The notes beneath the pieces are model-generated. The model worked only from the letters and a program-made list of their open reading frames with translations. It did not search any database and was not told the DNA's origin. From the NCBI GenBank assembly GCA_019722365.1, contig JADFUC010002369.1, positions 160,231 through 224,230 on the forward strand: a stretch of 64,000 nt of DNA, written 5' to 3'. Both the position numbers and the translations under genes were made by a program. This DNA is from Lithospermum erythrorhizon (Eukaryota; Streptophyta; Magnoliopsida; Boraginales; Boraginaceae). Position 1 is the first letter of the stretch; each line of letters opens with the position of its first letter. Shown here piece after piece: positions 30,566-42,911 of this stretch.

Positions 30566-33500
30566 GCTAGAAGATTCAACGACAATGGCATAGGTAGGTT
30601 CGAATTCGGTTTGAAAAGTTTCTACTCATAAAATTCAATTTGGTTTGACTCAGTGTCAAATTTAGAAAATTAGGTTCGACTTGATTGGATTAAAGAAATA
30701 AAATTTTGAAGTTCGATTCAACACTTTTTCAAAGAAACATTCGTTGGGCCTAAAATTTCACCGCCCAAGCTAAAACAAATCATTAATCTATAGCGAAATT
30801 ACGACTCTAATCTAAATAATTTTTAAACCAAACTCCTTGGGATTAAAACATTTTTCTTGGAAGGTGATAAGCCATTTTTAGTTAGGTTGTTTTTTTGGGA
30901 CACAAACTCAAGCTATTATAGCTCTATTGTTTTATAAGTAAAATACTGTACTTTTGTGACATCCTTTTACTGGAGCCTGTGAAGAGTCACAAGACTATTT
31001 ATACGGAAGTTCTTGAATGTAATTGGATTCAATAGATCATTAACTTAGATTCACTTTATGTTCTCTCAACAATGTTGTAATTGAATGTGTTATATTGATG
31101 GGTGGACAATTGATTATGTTTGACCATTTTCACCGTCATTGTGTCAAACTCTCATATTCGTTTTGGAATGAATATCTATGACTGATTATCAAAGTAGTAT
31201 AAAATACCGTAGTAAAAAAATTTGGAAACACTCTCTAGAAGGGACTCATAATAAAATCATAATGCAGATAAGTCTAATTACTCCGCCTCTCGAGATAATC
31301 TTCTCACCATATCATTACATTCTATCTCCCACAGTGCCATAATTTTATTTGATTAGTCATTATTATATTCCTTCCGTTTCTACAACATTATTCATTTTAG
31401 ATTTTTTGATAGTTTTATTTTTTCAAGTTTCACCTTAAATATTTTTATTCAAGGCTAGATAATATTTTATTAAAACTATATCAACGTAAAAATACATTTC
31501 AAATTATTTTCTATCGATATATTTTTCATCAAATATTATACAACATAAATAAAAATATTTAAAATCAAATTTAGAAAAGTTGAACTACAAAAAATTAAAC
31601 CTGTGACAATTTTTAACTTTTATAAGTATATCATTACTAATTTGTGCTTCGGAAGTCTCATCAACATATTCCCCGAAAGTTTTAAGGTACTACAAACGCC
31701 TTGGAGAAGCAAACATAGTAGTGCGGACATCCTACCCCGACCTTCATCAAACCAACACCATCGCCACAACGAACCAACATTCCTTGGGTGGGATTAAAAT
31801 CTGTGGCACCGAGTCGAGTACGGAGACAAGAAGCGGGGATGACAACGGGACGGAAATGCTTAATTAAAAGTTTATAGATACGGGTACAAGGAATAAAGAT
31901 ATGCTAAAAATACCATATATTAAAAATATAAAAAAGTCACACATGTTTCTACAAAAAAAACGAAACACTTTAATTTAATATCTTAAGTTAACAAAATAAA
32001 GTTTTACTTAACGAAAGAACTTATTTTCAAAATCCGATCATCTGAACGGTGGCGCCCAACCTAAGAATCCAACATCTTCCATATATAATCAAATAATAAG
32101 GTAAAGTCCTAACCATGTTTTTTATATTTCTTGGCTTTTATACCTTTTTATTACCCATATGGCCACGCGAACGCTTCGAAAACGCCTCGATTCCCCCACT
32201 GCTGGAGACGGCCGCGTGACGCCCATGCCATCCCCGCCCCAAAACGGGGTTTGACAGCTAAATGAAGTACCCGTGCTTCCTAAATTAAATTTGTCACACC
32301 CATTAATTTTGATTTTCTTTTATGAGTTATTGTATTGTACGAAACTTAGGTGGTACATGAATAAAACTTAGAACATGCCAATTGTTCTTAAGTGAAGGTA
32401 CCAATTAGACATATGTAATACTAGTAAAACTTAAGGTCTAAAAATCATTCAGTCCATAAAAAAACATAAATTGATAGTGAAATCTGCCCTACCAAATATG
32501 AGCCTCACGCATTATGTGTGGTAGGTAATTAAAGACCACACTGTATACTATTAACTACTCCGTTCTATGTAGGCAACTTTGTATCTTATGCTAAACTTTG
32601 TCTTGACACGTTATATTTTAATTTGTTAATGTCATGACATGTTTTGTATTTATAAATTAATTTAAAAATAAGATATATTTCATGATTTTAACAAATGTAA
32701 TAAATCCAAAACATAATAAACTATCCAAATTTGATTGTATTAATTTAGAGTTCTACATGAGCCAAGTCCGAGATGAACAAAATTTAACTAGACTTAGTGA
32801 CTATTTGAGCCGAGTCGGACTATCGGGTCACTTAATTTTACCTAGCTCGAACCAAGCCCATAGCTGACTCACTTGGTCAATGCCTTGTTTCAACTCTCAA
32901 TAATTCAATTTCGATAGATTATAATTAAAATCTAATTTCTTATATCAAATATTCATAAAATTAATCATTATTGAGAAAGAAAAAATAAAATAAGAAATTG
33001 ATTTCAATAGAAAATATATTATATATAGGCTCAACCTTAAAATTTAAAAGTCATAAGTAGCTTAACGCACACTATATTCAAACTTTATAACAAAACAAGA
33101 AATTGGATAAACTAGATTAATAAGAATTTTCAAAGAATTTTTAATTTATTTTAATGAAAAACCTTCATAAATTATTAAAATTATATTAGTTTTGATTAGT
33201 ATATATCTTAGTATATGTATATATTAATTATACAAAATTAGTAATCCGTGCACAGTCCAACCTATCCAATTTTATTCAAACGTTGTTTCATAAAAATTTA
33301 TATAATCGTTGTAGTGTAATTACATACACTTAAATATAACATCATGATATAATAAAATAAAAAAAATTAGATTTGAACATATCCATTTGAGTAAATACTA
33401 TTTAATATTAACTATTTTGGTATAAACATATGAACATTGATTGGAATAGTATGTACTATATGATCAATAGAAGAATATAATGATTATGAAGGGTGAAAAA

Positions 33501-34108
33501 TTCACAACATATAAAATTCAAGAGTTGGAATATGAAAATAATTAATCAAAGACTTGATTATTGTTCGAAAAACCAAATGCTTAGTCTTCATCTTCTCCAA
33601 TAGATAATTCATCACATCAACAACCCAAATATAAAAATGTAGTAACCAACTCAATATTATAAATACATTGGTAACTACTCTATAGTGAATATTATGGGTG
33701 ATTATTTTTTAATTGTCTTTAAAATTCGACAAACGACAAATAAACGTAATGCCACACGATACTATAGATTTATTTTCTACGATTCACCAAACAATTTTTG
33801 GTCATCCCACTTTATATATAAGAAATATTCGACTATCGAGCTGGGTCGTCGAACTATTGAACCAGAACACCAACTCAATCCTCGGCTCACCTGAGCCTAA
33901 GTAAACGAAACGTTCAAAATAATTTGACTCGTGTACATTTCTACACCAAATTATATTCTGTAAATGATAAGACATACAAAATGTAACAAACGATCCCAAA
34001 TTCATTACATAATCTACATAAATGACAAAGAAACACCCAACCAAACTTCATTACAAACTTTATATTATCTTCTCTCCCTCATTCTCTCCACCAAAGTCAA
34101 AACAAAAA
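30566..34108. other. Intergenic between PPR and F-box genes
   Basis: No gene supported. At about 31790-31860 and 32040-32250 the sequence becomes locally GC-rich with words like 'gatgacaacgggacgg', which look transposon-derived. Short open stretches (31603-31797, 32682-32867, 33685-33904) lack any family resemblance. A Stowaway-like end ('attccttccgtttctacaac') is seen near 31370. Confidence 0.45.
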
Positions 34109-35509
34109 ATGGACACAATCCTATGTGATGAACTCCTCCAAGAAATCTTCAACCACCTTCCACCACCACCTTCTCCCTCCCTCTCCTTAGTCTCCAAGCG
34201 GTGGCGCCGCCTCTTCCGCTCCTCCACCACCTCCTTATCTCTCCACCTCCCTTCTCTCTCCTCATCTCTCTGCAACTTTCTCTCTAGCCACCCTTATCTC
34301 TCCTCACTTTCTCTCTCTATTACAACAACTAAAACAACAACATATGTTGATCAAATTCTTGTTTGTGTATCAAATTCGTGTCCAAACCTCAAGAATTTCA
34401 CTTTCTTGAGTGCCCATTTCACTGTTTTGCAGATTCAATCACTGCCCACCTCGTTTTATGGCCTTAATGGTTTGAATATATCTTTGTCTAGACCAATATG
34501 TTTCAGTTGGTTGTCCCAATTTGGTTGTCTCAAATCACTTTCGGTTTTGTGTACTGGAAAGAATGATAATTCAGTGGAGTTTGATTCAATGGGTGATGAA
34601 ATGATGATGATGAAGAATATTGATGGTGGGTTGAATTTGGAAAGTGTTTGCTTGACTGGAGTTAAAAGTGGTGACTTTAGCTTGAATTGGCTATGGAGGA
34701 ACTGTAAAAAAGTCAAGACTTTGAAGCTCAAGAGCTGTGAAGGTATAGGTGGTACTAGTTATTTTTCTGATTTTATTAAGTATTTGAATAATCTTCAAGA
34801 GGTGGAATTGAGGAAATCTAGAACTATTGTTGATGTTGTTTTGTTGAACTTGATTGAAAACTGTAGTTCTTTGAATTCTTTGTTGGTTTATGATGGTGGG
34901 AGTAGAGAAAGCTTGCTTCAATTTATTACTCAAAGTAGGTGTAAGATGCAAAAAATCGATTTAAGGTTGCCTCTTGATCTTGATAACAGTCATTTGTTTG
35001 CTATGGCCGAGAATTTCAGAGGTTTGGTAAGCTTGAGGTTGGAAAGTTGTTGTCTTGTTACTGGTGAAGGTCTAAAGACTATAGGGAGAGCATTGGGCAG
35101 TAGTCTTGAAGAATTGGCCTTGATCAGCTGTGATGTTGTCGATAAAGAACCTGGATTGTTGGCCACTGTAGGACAGTGTTTGAAGAGGTTGAGGATATTG
35201 GATTTGTCCTACAATGAAATGTTGCTTGATAAAGAGATTAATTTGATGTTGGTTTCGTGCAATGATTTGTTTGAATTGAAGTTGAGAGGTTGTACTAGGT
35301 TGACTAACGCAACCACATTATCGATAGCTAAGAGTTGCAAGAAACTAGAAAGTGTTGATATAATGTTTTGCTCTAAGATTGGTGTAGAGGCGGTTGAATT
35401 GCTTCTACTGAGTTCCCCTCGGTTGAGGCTGGTAGCAGTGGAGCAAAACAAGCTTTCGGATGTTGCCAGAAGCCGAGTTTCTAACTACTTCATTAAGGTG
35501 GTGGTCTAA
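34109..35509 (+). CDS. F-box / leucine-rich repeat protein
   Basis: Substrate-recognition subunit of an SCF ubiquitin ligase by family. One exon encodes 466 residues from the ATG at 34109; an in-frame ATG at 34022 would add 29 residues, but the F-box begins right after 34109, so the later start is chosen. The F-box occupies about residues 1-40 (ILCDELLQEIFNHLP ... LVSKRWRRLFRSS). Irregular leucine-rich repeats of the cysteine-containing type follow to the end, for example LEELALISCDVVD, LRILDLSYNEML, LFELKLRGCTRLTN and LESVDIMFCSKIG. Nothing after the repeats suggests a second domain. The substrate is not predictable from sequence. The 5' part of the coding strand is strongly CT-rich, which creates spurious antisense open frames. 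Confidence 0.9.
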   Translation: MDTILCDELLQEIFNHLPPPPSPSLSLVSKRWRRLFRSSTTSLSLHLPSLSSSLCNFLSSHPYLSSLSLSITTTKTTTYVDQILVCVSNSCPNLKNFTFLSAHFTVLQIQSLPTSFYGLNGLNISLSRPICFSWLSQFGCLKSLSVLCTGKNDNSVEFDSMGDEMMMMKNIDGGLNLESVCLTGVKSGDFSLNWLWRNCKKVKTLKLKSCEGIGGTSYFSDFIKYLNNLQEVELRKSRTIVDVVLLNLIENCSSLNSLLVYDGGSRESLLQFITQSRCKMQKIDLRLPLDLDNSHLFAMAENFRGLVSLRLESCCLVTGEGLKTIGRALGSSLEELALISCDVVDKEPGLLATVGQCLKRLRILDLSYNEMLLDKEINLMLVSCNDLFELKLRGCTRLTNATTLSIAKSCKKLESVDIMFCSKIGVEAVELLLLSSPRLRLVAVEQNKLSDVARSRVSNYFIKVVV

Positions 35510-36127
35510 TTAGGCGTGGCGCCGCTGCAGCTAAGTTAGTTTGTGAAATTGGCAAAAGGGGACATGTAGTGTGAATGTGATTATTCATTGCTTTTCAGTG
35601 GTTATGATTGTATAAATGTATACTCTTAAGATAGTTATTTGAATTGTTGTATCTTGAACGATTGAATAATATATGTTGCTTTATGATACCAGCAAAGAGG
35701 AATGAGTGTTAGTAAGTCATAAGTTTGCTTGTTTTTTCTTACACTACTGATAGCAAAATTACTCAATCTCTGAAGATTGAGATAGAGGGTGTAATTGGTG
35801 GCAGTGTTAGGTTCCGATCATCTACCCCTCTCGTATCTCTTTCCGTGCATCATATTTTGGTTGCTTGAATTTTTTTTATAGTTGATTACAGTACTTCCCA
35901 ACTCACCCGAATCCAGTGTCTCAAAGGTAGGATTAATTGAATATTTTTGGATATCGATAAAAAATTATTGTGTAATATTTACATAATGCTTGATGTACAA
36001 ACATATGAAACATGATATACATAATAAAGTTCGAGGAGGATAAAGGGTCCGGAGCACTAGTTCATGTATGGTTTTTGGGTGTCAAGATCAGACATATAAG
36101 CCTAAATCCTTCAGGTGGAAGCTATAA

Positions 36128-36265
36128 GCTCTTTTGGGGGAAATGTCCCATATTTTAGGTTCCGTTAATATGTGACATGTGTTTTGTTTGTTTACAAGCT
36201 TTTTGGGAGAAATGTTCCATATTTTAGGGTCCGTTAATATGTAATATGTGTTCTATTTGTTTTGA
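36128..36265. repeat. Two-copy tandem duplication, unit ~69 bp
   Basis: Two adjacent units share 'agct(c)tttttgggrgaaatgt' and 'ccatattttaggktccgtta', followed by 'atatgtratatgtgtt'. They differ at a few positions, so the duplication is moderately old. No coding role is visible. Confidence 0.7.
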
Positions 36266-37360
36266 AAATAAATTTATAAAGCAAAACAATTGTAATCATC
36301 TAATGTTAGTTATTGTATAAGAGAGCATCCAAACACTATTTTTGCTATCAAGTTCAAAATTTTGGAATCCATTTTGGATTGAGAGATAAAATTATTTAGG
36401 GTCCAATTGCTTATTTTCCATTCTTTATACCTCTCAAACCATCTACTTCCTCCCAAATTGTTTATTATGGAATATGTTCTATTCTACAATTGACGTCCAT
36501 ACGATTTATTAATCAAGGGACTATAATTCTTGCCGTCCAAATAAAGCTAAAAATAAATGCATAATCAAGTAATCCCTTGATTAATACGATTATCTAGTTT
36601 GATTTTTTAAATGGTTAAAACTAATTTTGATTCGAATCAAAATTAAAATATTAATAATACAGGAGGATGAAAATACTTTATTTTGATTTTTTTTTGGAAA
36701 TATTAATTCAATATATTAGAAAAATACTTGAAGTCAAAATTAAAAAGTTAACACATCAAAATTAAAAATTGGACTATTTTTTGGGATGGAATGAGTATTT
36801 TTTAATAATATTTTATTACTGATAACTTATATTCTAATTAAAGTTATGTGTGTGATCAAAATTTATTAATTTTAAAAACTGAAAATCAAAATAAACCTAT
36901 CGCATTTCATATACCAGTTTATAACACAAATATATATTCTCAAGTGTTATTCCTAGTACTCGTACCTTAAAAATATATTTGACCAATTAAAATAACCTTT
37001 TTCAATATAATGACACATGGTTATGCATGTGGTCGAATGAGTCACGCCGAGTCGGGCGGAGTACCCGATTCGTTAAGATAACGAGCGTAATTTATTGTCC
37101 ACCCGACTTTATAAGTTAACGAAGTCGCGTGTTTAATCTAGTCATCGAAAGTATCCAAAGAGTACCCACCGTTAAGTTTAGACATTATTCATTCTAAATA
37201 ATAATTATGTAACAAATAGAATTATCTATAAACTATAATTTATTTATGATTATGCGTTAAATATATTTTATAATAATAAAAAATTTCAATTGTTAACTAA
37301 CCAAAGAATATCGAAATGAAGGTATTTCAAACGAAAGCACAAACTTGGGCACGCACTGCA

Positions 37361-37545
37361 GTAGTTAATTATTGAGAGGTCTATCGAGTCGGGCGCCGAG
37401 CGAATGGGGTTAATTATCGAGTAAGTCTATCGGCGAGTAAATGCAGTTAATTATCGAGGTCTATCGAAATGCACTCGAGCGGGTAACGGGTTAATTATGG
37501 AGCAGTCTATCGAAATGGTATTCAGAGAGTAACGAAGCTCCGACT
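37361..37545. repeat. Four-copy degenerate minisatellite, unit ~37-45 bp
   Basis: The word 'ttaattatcgag..gtctatcg' recurs at 37365, 37410, 37447 and 37491, followed each time by a more GC-rich variable part such as 'gcgagtaaatgcag' or 'gcgggtaacggg'. GC content is well above the surroundings. Confidence 0.7.
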
Positions 37546-38269
37546 GTCAAGACTAGTTATTTATCATAAATTGAGATGTCCGGCGGAACCATTAATTTTA
37601 CATAGAAACGAAGAAACTATATTATATAAAACGAAAAAATATACAAAATTTGCAAGACGATCAACTTAATTTTAAATAAACGAATTGCAGTAAATTTTAT
37701 TTTTACAAGAAAAATATAATTTTAAAATTCTGAAATGACGACTACTCCCCAAATTCTCCCCTTCTTCCTCCACTCAATGTCCTTAAAAGATGATCTAGAG
37801 CAAATCATTTGTCCCATTTATTGGTTCCCTACCTACTGTATATCAAATTCAATATTTTAAAAAAATATGGGATCTAAAGTTCTAACCTTTTTCAATATTA
37901 CAATTTTGACAATATCACATATTTTTGAAGGAGCAAAAAATTATAAACTTGACGATTTTAATATACATTCGTAACTTTGATTTAAAATAATATTATTATA
38001 TTAATAATAAATTAGTTTGAAAAATACATATTTTAAAAATTATTATCATATTAAAAAATTTATAAATACGAAATATAACGAATTAACAAGACTCTGAATC
38101 GAGACGGGATTAAGTACAAGACTCTAAACCAAGATTCTTTACTACAAGACAACAAAGTACACAAAAAAAGATACGAACTACTCATTGTTCTTCATTTCAC
38201 TTTTTTTTTTAAATCACAAATTTCCCAATTATTTGGAAAATCAAATAATTGGAACAAAAATAAAGAATT

Positions 38270-41200
38270 ATGGCATCATGGAATTCAATTCCTATGGAAG
38301 TAGTGTACACTATATTGGGTTGGATTGCTTTTTTCGCATGGTCCATCAGCTTCTACCCTCAAGTCATCTTGAATTTTACTCGCAAAAGGTCTTAAATTAC
38401 ATCATTTTATTACTCCCCATGTCTCAAAAAGATTGTCCATGTTAATTTTATATCATTAGAAAATACCTACAATATTATTTTTTATAATTTTTTAACATTG
38501 ATGATCAAAGCTCCACCAGATGCGAAAATGTGAATATGAAAGAAAAAGGAGGGAGTATATAAAAAAGATTGGCTAGTATTTGATATATATGTATACCCCA
38601 TACATAAAAGATTGTCCAGTTTGAATTTCGATGGTTGATTCTTTAAATTTTGAGCTCAAAATATTTGTTCATATGTTGAATAATATTTGGTGAAAATATA
38701 TAAAAAGATAGTACTTTAAAGGTGTTTGTATGTTAGCATGCTAATTTTGATTCTAATCGAATTTATATGTGTCAATTTAGGCTTCAAATTTTGTTAATTG
38801 TGACCATTGAAAATGAAACTGGTGGAGGGATGGAGTTAGTATAATATTGGGTGGGAAATATATCAAAAAGATTGTATTTTTGAAGTAGTTTACTACTAAC
38901 ATGATAGTTTTGATTCAGATTAAAGTTATGTGGGTTTGGTTATAAAGTTTGTTAATTTTGAGAACTGAAAAACAAACTAAACAATCGTTTTTGGATGGAG
39001 GTAGCATTTTCTTGATTTTATGTTTTCGATATGTATCTTGCTTCATAATTAGCTTGTTGTTAATTGGTTCTGTGATGGTTGCAGCGTGGTGGGGTTGAAT
39101 TTTGATTTCGTCATGCTTAATTTGACCAAGCACACTTCCTATCTCATCTACAATGCCTCGGTTTTCTTCAGCTCTACTGTTCAGGAGCAATACCGCCAGA
39201 AATATGGAAAAGACGAGGTTTTTATCATTTGCGTTGTTGGGTTTCCTTTGTTTTGTGTTGATCGTCATGTCGAATTGGATAGATTTCAGTGGCGGGACCA
39301 TAATTTTTATGTACCATTGGTGAAGGAATTGCTATAAGAAAAATAAGGAAAACTATAAAAGTGTAGGGGGTGGGGGCAGTAGCCCCTAAAACCAGACAAT
39401 CTATTTCGGACGGAGGGAGTATGAGCTTATAGACATCGACTGAGTGGAGACCGTTGCCAGTCTTACTTGAGACTGTGTACTTCGATAATTTGATGACGTT
39501 TGTTTGGCTTTATTGCAGATGATACCTGTTGCAGCAAATGATGTAGCTTTCTCAGCCCATGCTGTGTTATTGACTGCATTTACCTTGTTTCAAATTGTAA
39601 TCTATGAGGTAATTGGTGAATCTAAATTACAGTATCCTTGAAACTTATCGTATTGTCGTTAGATGTTCATGTAATGTTACTCGCAGATGTTACATGTCAC
39701 CATCCTTGCAGTCGGTGAAACCGCTATAAATTAATGTAGTGAGGACCATAATTTATTAATGTAGCTATGTATTAATTTATCCAGATATAAATCTTATTAA
39801 TTTTGTCAAGTTGTGATCGAAGAAAATTATTACAATTGTGAGGCTATTAGTTAATCGAATATTAATTTTTAGAGGTTTAACTGTGCGGAGATGAGACCCT
39901 TCAGTATTTGAATAAGTTGCTGTCTGTTATTAACTTGGTAACTTCTTTTGGCAGCGCGGAAATCAGAAAGTGTCGAAGCTAAGTATGGTAATAGTTTTGG
40001 TAGCATGGTTATCTGCAGCAGTTTGTGTATTTGTTGCCTTGCCCAGCCATTCCTGGCTTTGGCTGGTGTCCTGCTTCAAGTAAGATGTTTCATCCCTGTC
40101 ATTCTTCACCAATTCATGTTGGAGAATTAAAACTCATAATACAGTGTTGTTTAAGGATAATCTCTGTGGTATTCAGTGTACTTCTATCAAAACTAGGTTG
40201 CTCGATAGCTGGAAGATATTAGGATGAACTTAGTATGACGAATAAGAAATTTTCCACAATGCATCTCTCTGATTTTTTTTGTTTAAATTGAAGCATGTAA
40301 TAGAGCGGTTGTTGCTGGAATCTTACCAATTAAGCAAATGTGCAGTAGCTACTGCTTCGTTGGTTTTCCTTTTTCAAGTGCTTCTTTACATATTCTCCTA
40401 GTGCAACGAATTAGAACTCAAGCTTATTTTTGGATCTTTTGGTTCCAAAGCATTTGGCACTCATAACCTTATAAGTCACTCTGATAAATATTTTAACAAT
40501 GTTTGCAGCATCTTGCAGGTTACCATGACCGTTATCAAATATATTCCTCAGGTAAGGATTGTGACTTCAAGTGTTCATTATGTCTGTCATCATATATATC
40601 CGAAGGGCTGCCTCTTGTAGTATCCATTTTGTCTCTAGATATGGATGAAGCTATAGCACAATTGCTATCTCACCTCAATTAATATCCCATGTTAGCCGAT
40701 TACAAGCTTTCCATTTTAATATCTATATGATGCTAAAACTATTATAATTCCACAGGCTGTTATGAACTTCCATCGAAAAAGCACCATTGGTTTTAGTATT
40801 GGAAATATATTGCTTGATCTATTAGGCGGTGTGGCAAGCTATGCTCAGATGGCTGTTCAATCTATAGATCAAGGTGTGTTTAATTTGAGTTATACTCCAT
40901 AGTAGCAAGTTTATGCGACAGTGCAACACATAGATACAATGAACTCCCTTATCCTATGTTACCAATTGTTTTCCTTCTTCATGCAGACTCCTGGGTGAAC
41001 TTTTATGGAAACATAGGGAAGACACTACTCTCATTGGTATGATCAATCAACCATCTAAACTCTTTGTAAATCATGTATAGTGATCTGTTGAAATTCCTTG
41101 ACATGTTTTCCTTACGCTCATTTGGGTTTGGCGAATGAATTATCCAGGTGTCCATATTATTCGATCTTCTCTTTATTGTGCAACATTATGTGCTTTACCC

Positions 41201-41294
41201 ATCAAAGAGAGAAGCGTCTCCTCCAAAATCTGATGCCGGTGGCAAGGAGCCTCTGCTCACATCTGACGAGCTCCCCCAATCGGAGAATGTATAA
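38270..41294 (+). CDS. Cystinosin homolog (PQ-loop lysosomal/vacuolar cystine transporter)
   Basis: Family role: proton-coupled export of cystine from the lysosome or vacuole. Eight exons: 38270-38388, 39085-39217, 39519-39608, 39955-40079, 40509-40551, 40756-40873, 40987-41036 and 41148-41294. All have GT-AG introns and one frame, giving 274 residues, the usual length. MASWNSIPMEVVYTILGW at the start matches plant cystinosins. The two PQ motifs are present: FYPQVILNFTRK with VVGLNFDF in the first loop, and YIPQAVMNFHRKSTIGF in the second. Seven hydrophobic segments can be traced. The tail ends KEPLLTSDELPQSENV; the LL with acidic residues could act as a vacuolar sorting signal (inference). 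Introns 1 and 2 contain several Stowaway-like MITEs. Confidence 0.94.
38411..38557. repeat. Stowaway-like MITE in cystinosin intron 1
   Basis: The left end 'tactccccatgtctc' and right end 'aggagggagta' form short terminal inverted repeats bounded by TA, the Stowaway target. Length is about 143 bases. More MITE-like words ('ataaaagattgtcc' at about 38605, 'ggagggatggagttagta' to 38841, 'ggatggaggtag' at 38993-39004) show that several copies lie head to tail in this intron. Confidence 0.6.
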
Positions 41295-42004
41295 GGCCTA
41301 GTTATAATGTTCACTTTTGTGTTTACAGGTGACTTCTTTCAATCAAAATCTGTGATGTAGCTTGAAAGAGCAAACAAGTAATAGATTCACATACACACAA
41401 TTATTTTATTATGCAAGCTCGTATATGAAAAAGAGTTTCATGTATGTCTATATGGCAATTCCTTTTTTATTTGCATAGTAAAGAATATAGAAATATACAC
41501 ATATTTCATCCACTACAACCAAAACCATTGGTGTTACTCCACATACCATAATTTATACACGCATATTTTGATTGGTATGAGTGAGATTATTTTCAAGGCA
41601 TACAAAGGAGGTTGTACATTTTTGCCTTGGAAATAAAAGCCTGGCTAATCGGTATTAAGCATTTATAGAATGTAGTTTCTCTAGCGGGAATAGAGATGTG
41701 CCAAACTGACAAATCAATAGGGGAACCGGGAGTTTTTCTTAAGGTGGACGGATAATTTAGTGCTTTATAACAAGAAAAGTAAAATATTTACCATTATATT
41801 TTCAAAAATTAAGAATTTATATGAACGCCTCCCCTAGTTCCTCTAAGGGCTAGGGCTAATAACTTGCTTTTGAGCAACGGCTTATATCATTCTCTACGAT
41901 ATGCGCTTATGAATACTAATTTTATCATCTTTATCAAGAATTTTCGAATTATATTTTGATCGTTTTTATCAATTTCTAGCACTCTTTCAAAATTTTTGCA
42001 CTAA

Positions 42005-42297
42005 ATGACACAACCTCCTATGAAAAGACAAAAATACCCCCTTCACTTTCTTCCTCCCATTCCCCTTTCTCCCTCTTCTCCAAATCACCACCCTCACCCC
42101 CACCCCAACACCACCATCACTGCAACCCCCTACCCCTACTACCATCAACCCCTCTACCCACACTACCGCAACCCCTCATCCCTCCTTCCCTCCCCACCAT
42201 ATCTTCCCACCCTCGTTTGATCCGCCCCCCAACCCAATTCGGTACGCTCACGTAGCCAGCCGGTCAGAGGGGGCAAGTTGGCCGAGGAAAAGGGGAT
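42005..42297 (+). pseudogene. Possible gene fragment, proline/histidine-rich
   Basis: A 71-residue open frame (42005-42220) begins MTQPPMKRQKYPLHFLPP and is dominated by proline, histidine and tyrosine. The neighbouring frame continues to about 42300 with PPPNPIRYAHVASRSEG. Cytosine-rich composition in an AT-rich setting suggests a former first exon of a low-complexity protein, for example the N-terminus of an RNA-binding or regulatory protein. I do not recognise the family. There is no downstream exon that I can support, so it may be a broken copy or chance. Confidence 0.25.
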
Positions 42298-42858
42298 GTA
42301 AAGTTTGTTAAAGTGTTGGGATTAAAATGGATACAAGAAGTCGGTAAGAAATGACGGGACAGCTTATAAGATTCGCTGTTTTTATAGAGTTGCTATGATT
42401 TAACATAAAAATTTAAAGGATACAAAAATTAATAAAAGTGTTGACTTGATGCTAGTTTCTAAAATTTTCCATATCTTATCACTAAAGTAGTAAAGTTATT
42501 GGGTGCTTTTGACTTTCATGATGGATGGAATAGATGAAGTGTATTTGGATTACCTCATTTTTTTGTAATACTTTCATTTCAATTTAACTGAAAGAATTAA
42601 ATTAAAAATAAAAGTATTTAGTTTTAATATTAAATTAATATTTTAAATATTTATTATTATCATGTATCATCTAATGTTATCGATATTAAAGTAGTAAAGT
42701 TTAAAATCATTCTCTGTGTAATATGTATTATCTAATATTATCAATATTTTAATATCAATATATACCAAATCCAATAAATTATAGTTTAGTGAGATTCTTA
42801 AATTATTGATGTTAAACATGTCAAGAATTCATTAGATGCACATTATTCCCATCCCAAA

Positions 42859-42873
42859 TCTCTCTCTCTCTCT
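42859..42873 (+). repeat. (TC)n microsatellite in the HMA gene leader
   Basis: A run of TC dinucleotides lies about 40 bases before the ATG at 42912, as often seen in plant 5' untranslated leaders. Confidence 0.6.
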
Positions 42874-42911
42874 GAAGTAGCAGATTGGTAAACACTGCTC
42901 AGCTCATCAAA

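Larger units (their letters stand above)
35510..38269. other. Intergenic between F-box and cystinosin genes, with tandem repeats
   Basis: No gene supported. Two repeats stand out: a two-copy tandem duplication at about 36128-36265 and a four-copy minisatellite-like array at 37361-37545, each listed separately. A Stowaway-like end occurs near 36780. Confidence 0.5.
41295..42911. other. Intergenic between cystinosin and HMA genes
   Basis: AT-rich apart from a cytosine-rich patch at 42005-42290. Leader of the HMA gene at the right end includes a (tc)n run at 42859-42873. Confidence 0.5.

Noticed and set aside
34060..34275. Charged minus-strand open frame in the F-box gene
   Set aside because: Antisense of a CT-rich coding stretch, which produces artificial Arg/Glu-rich peptides.
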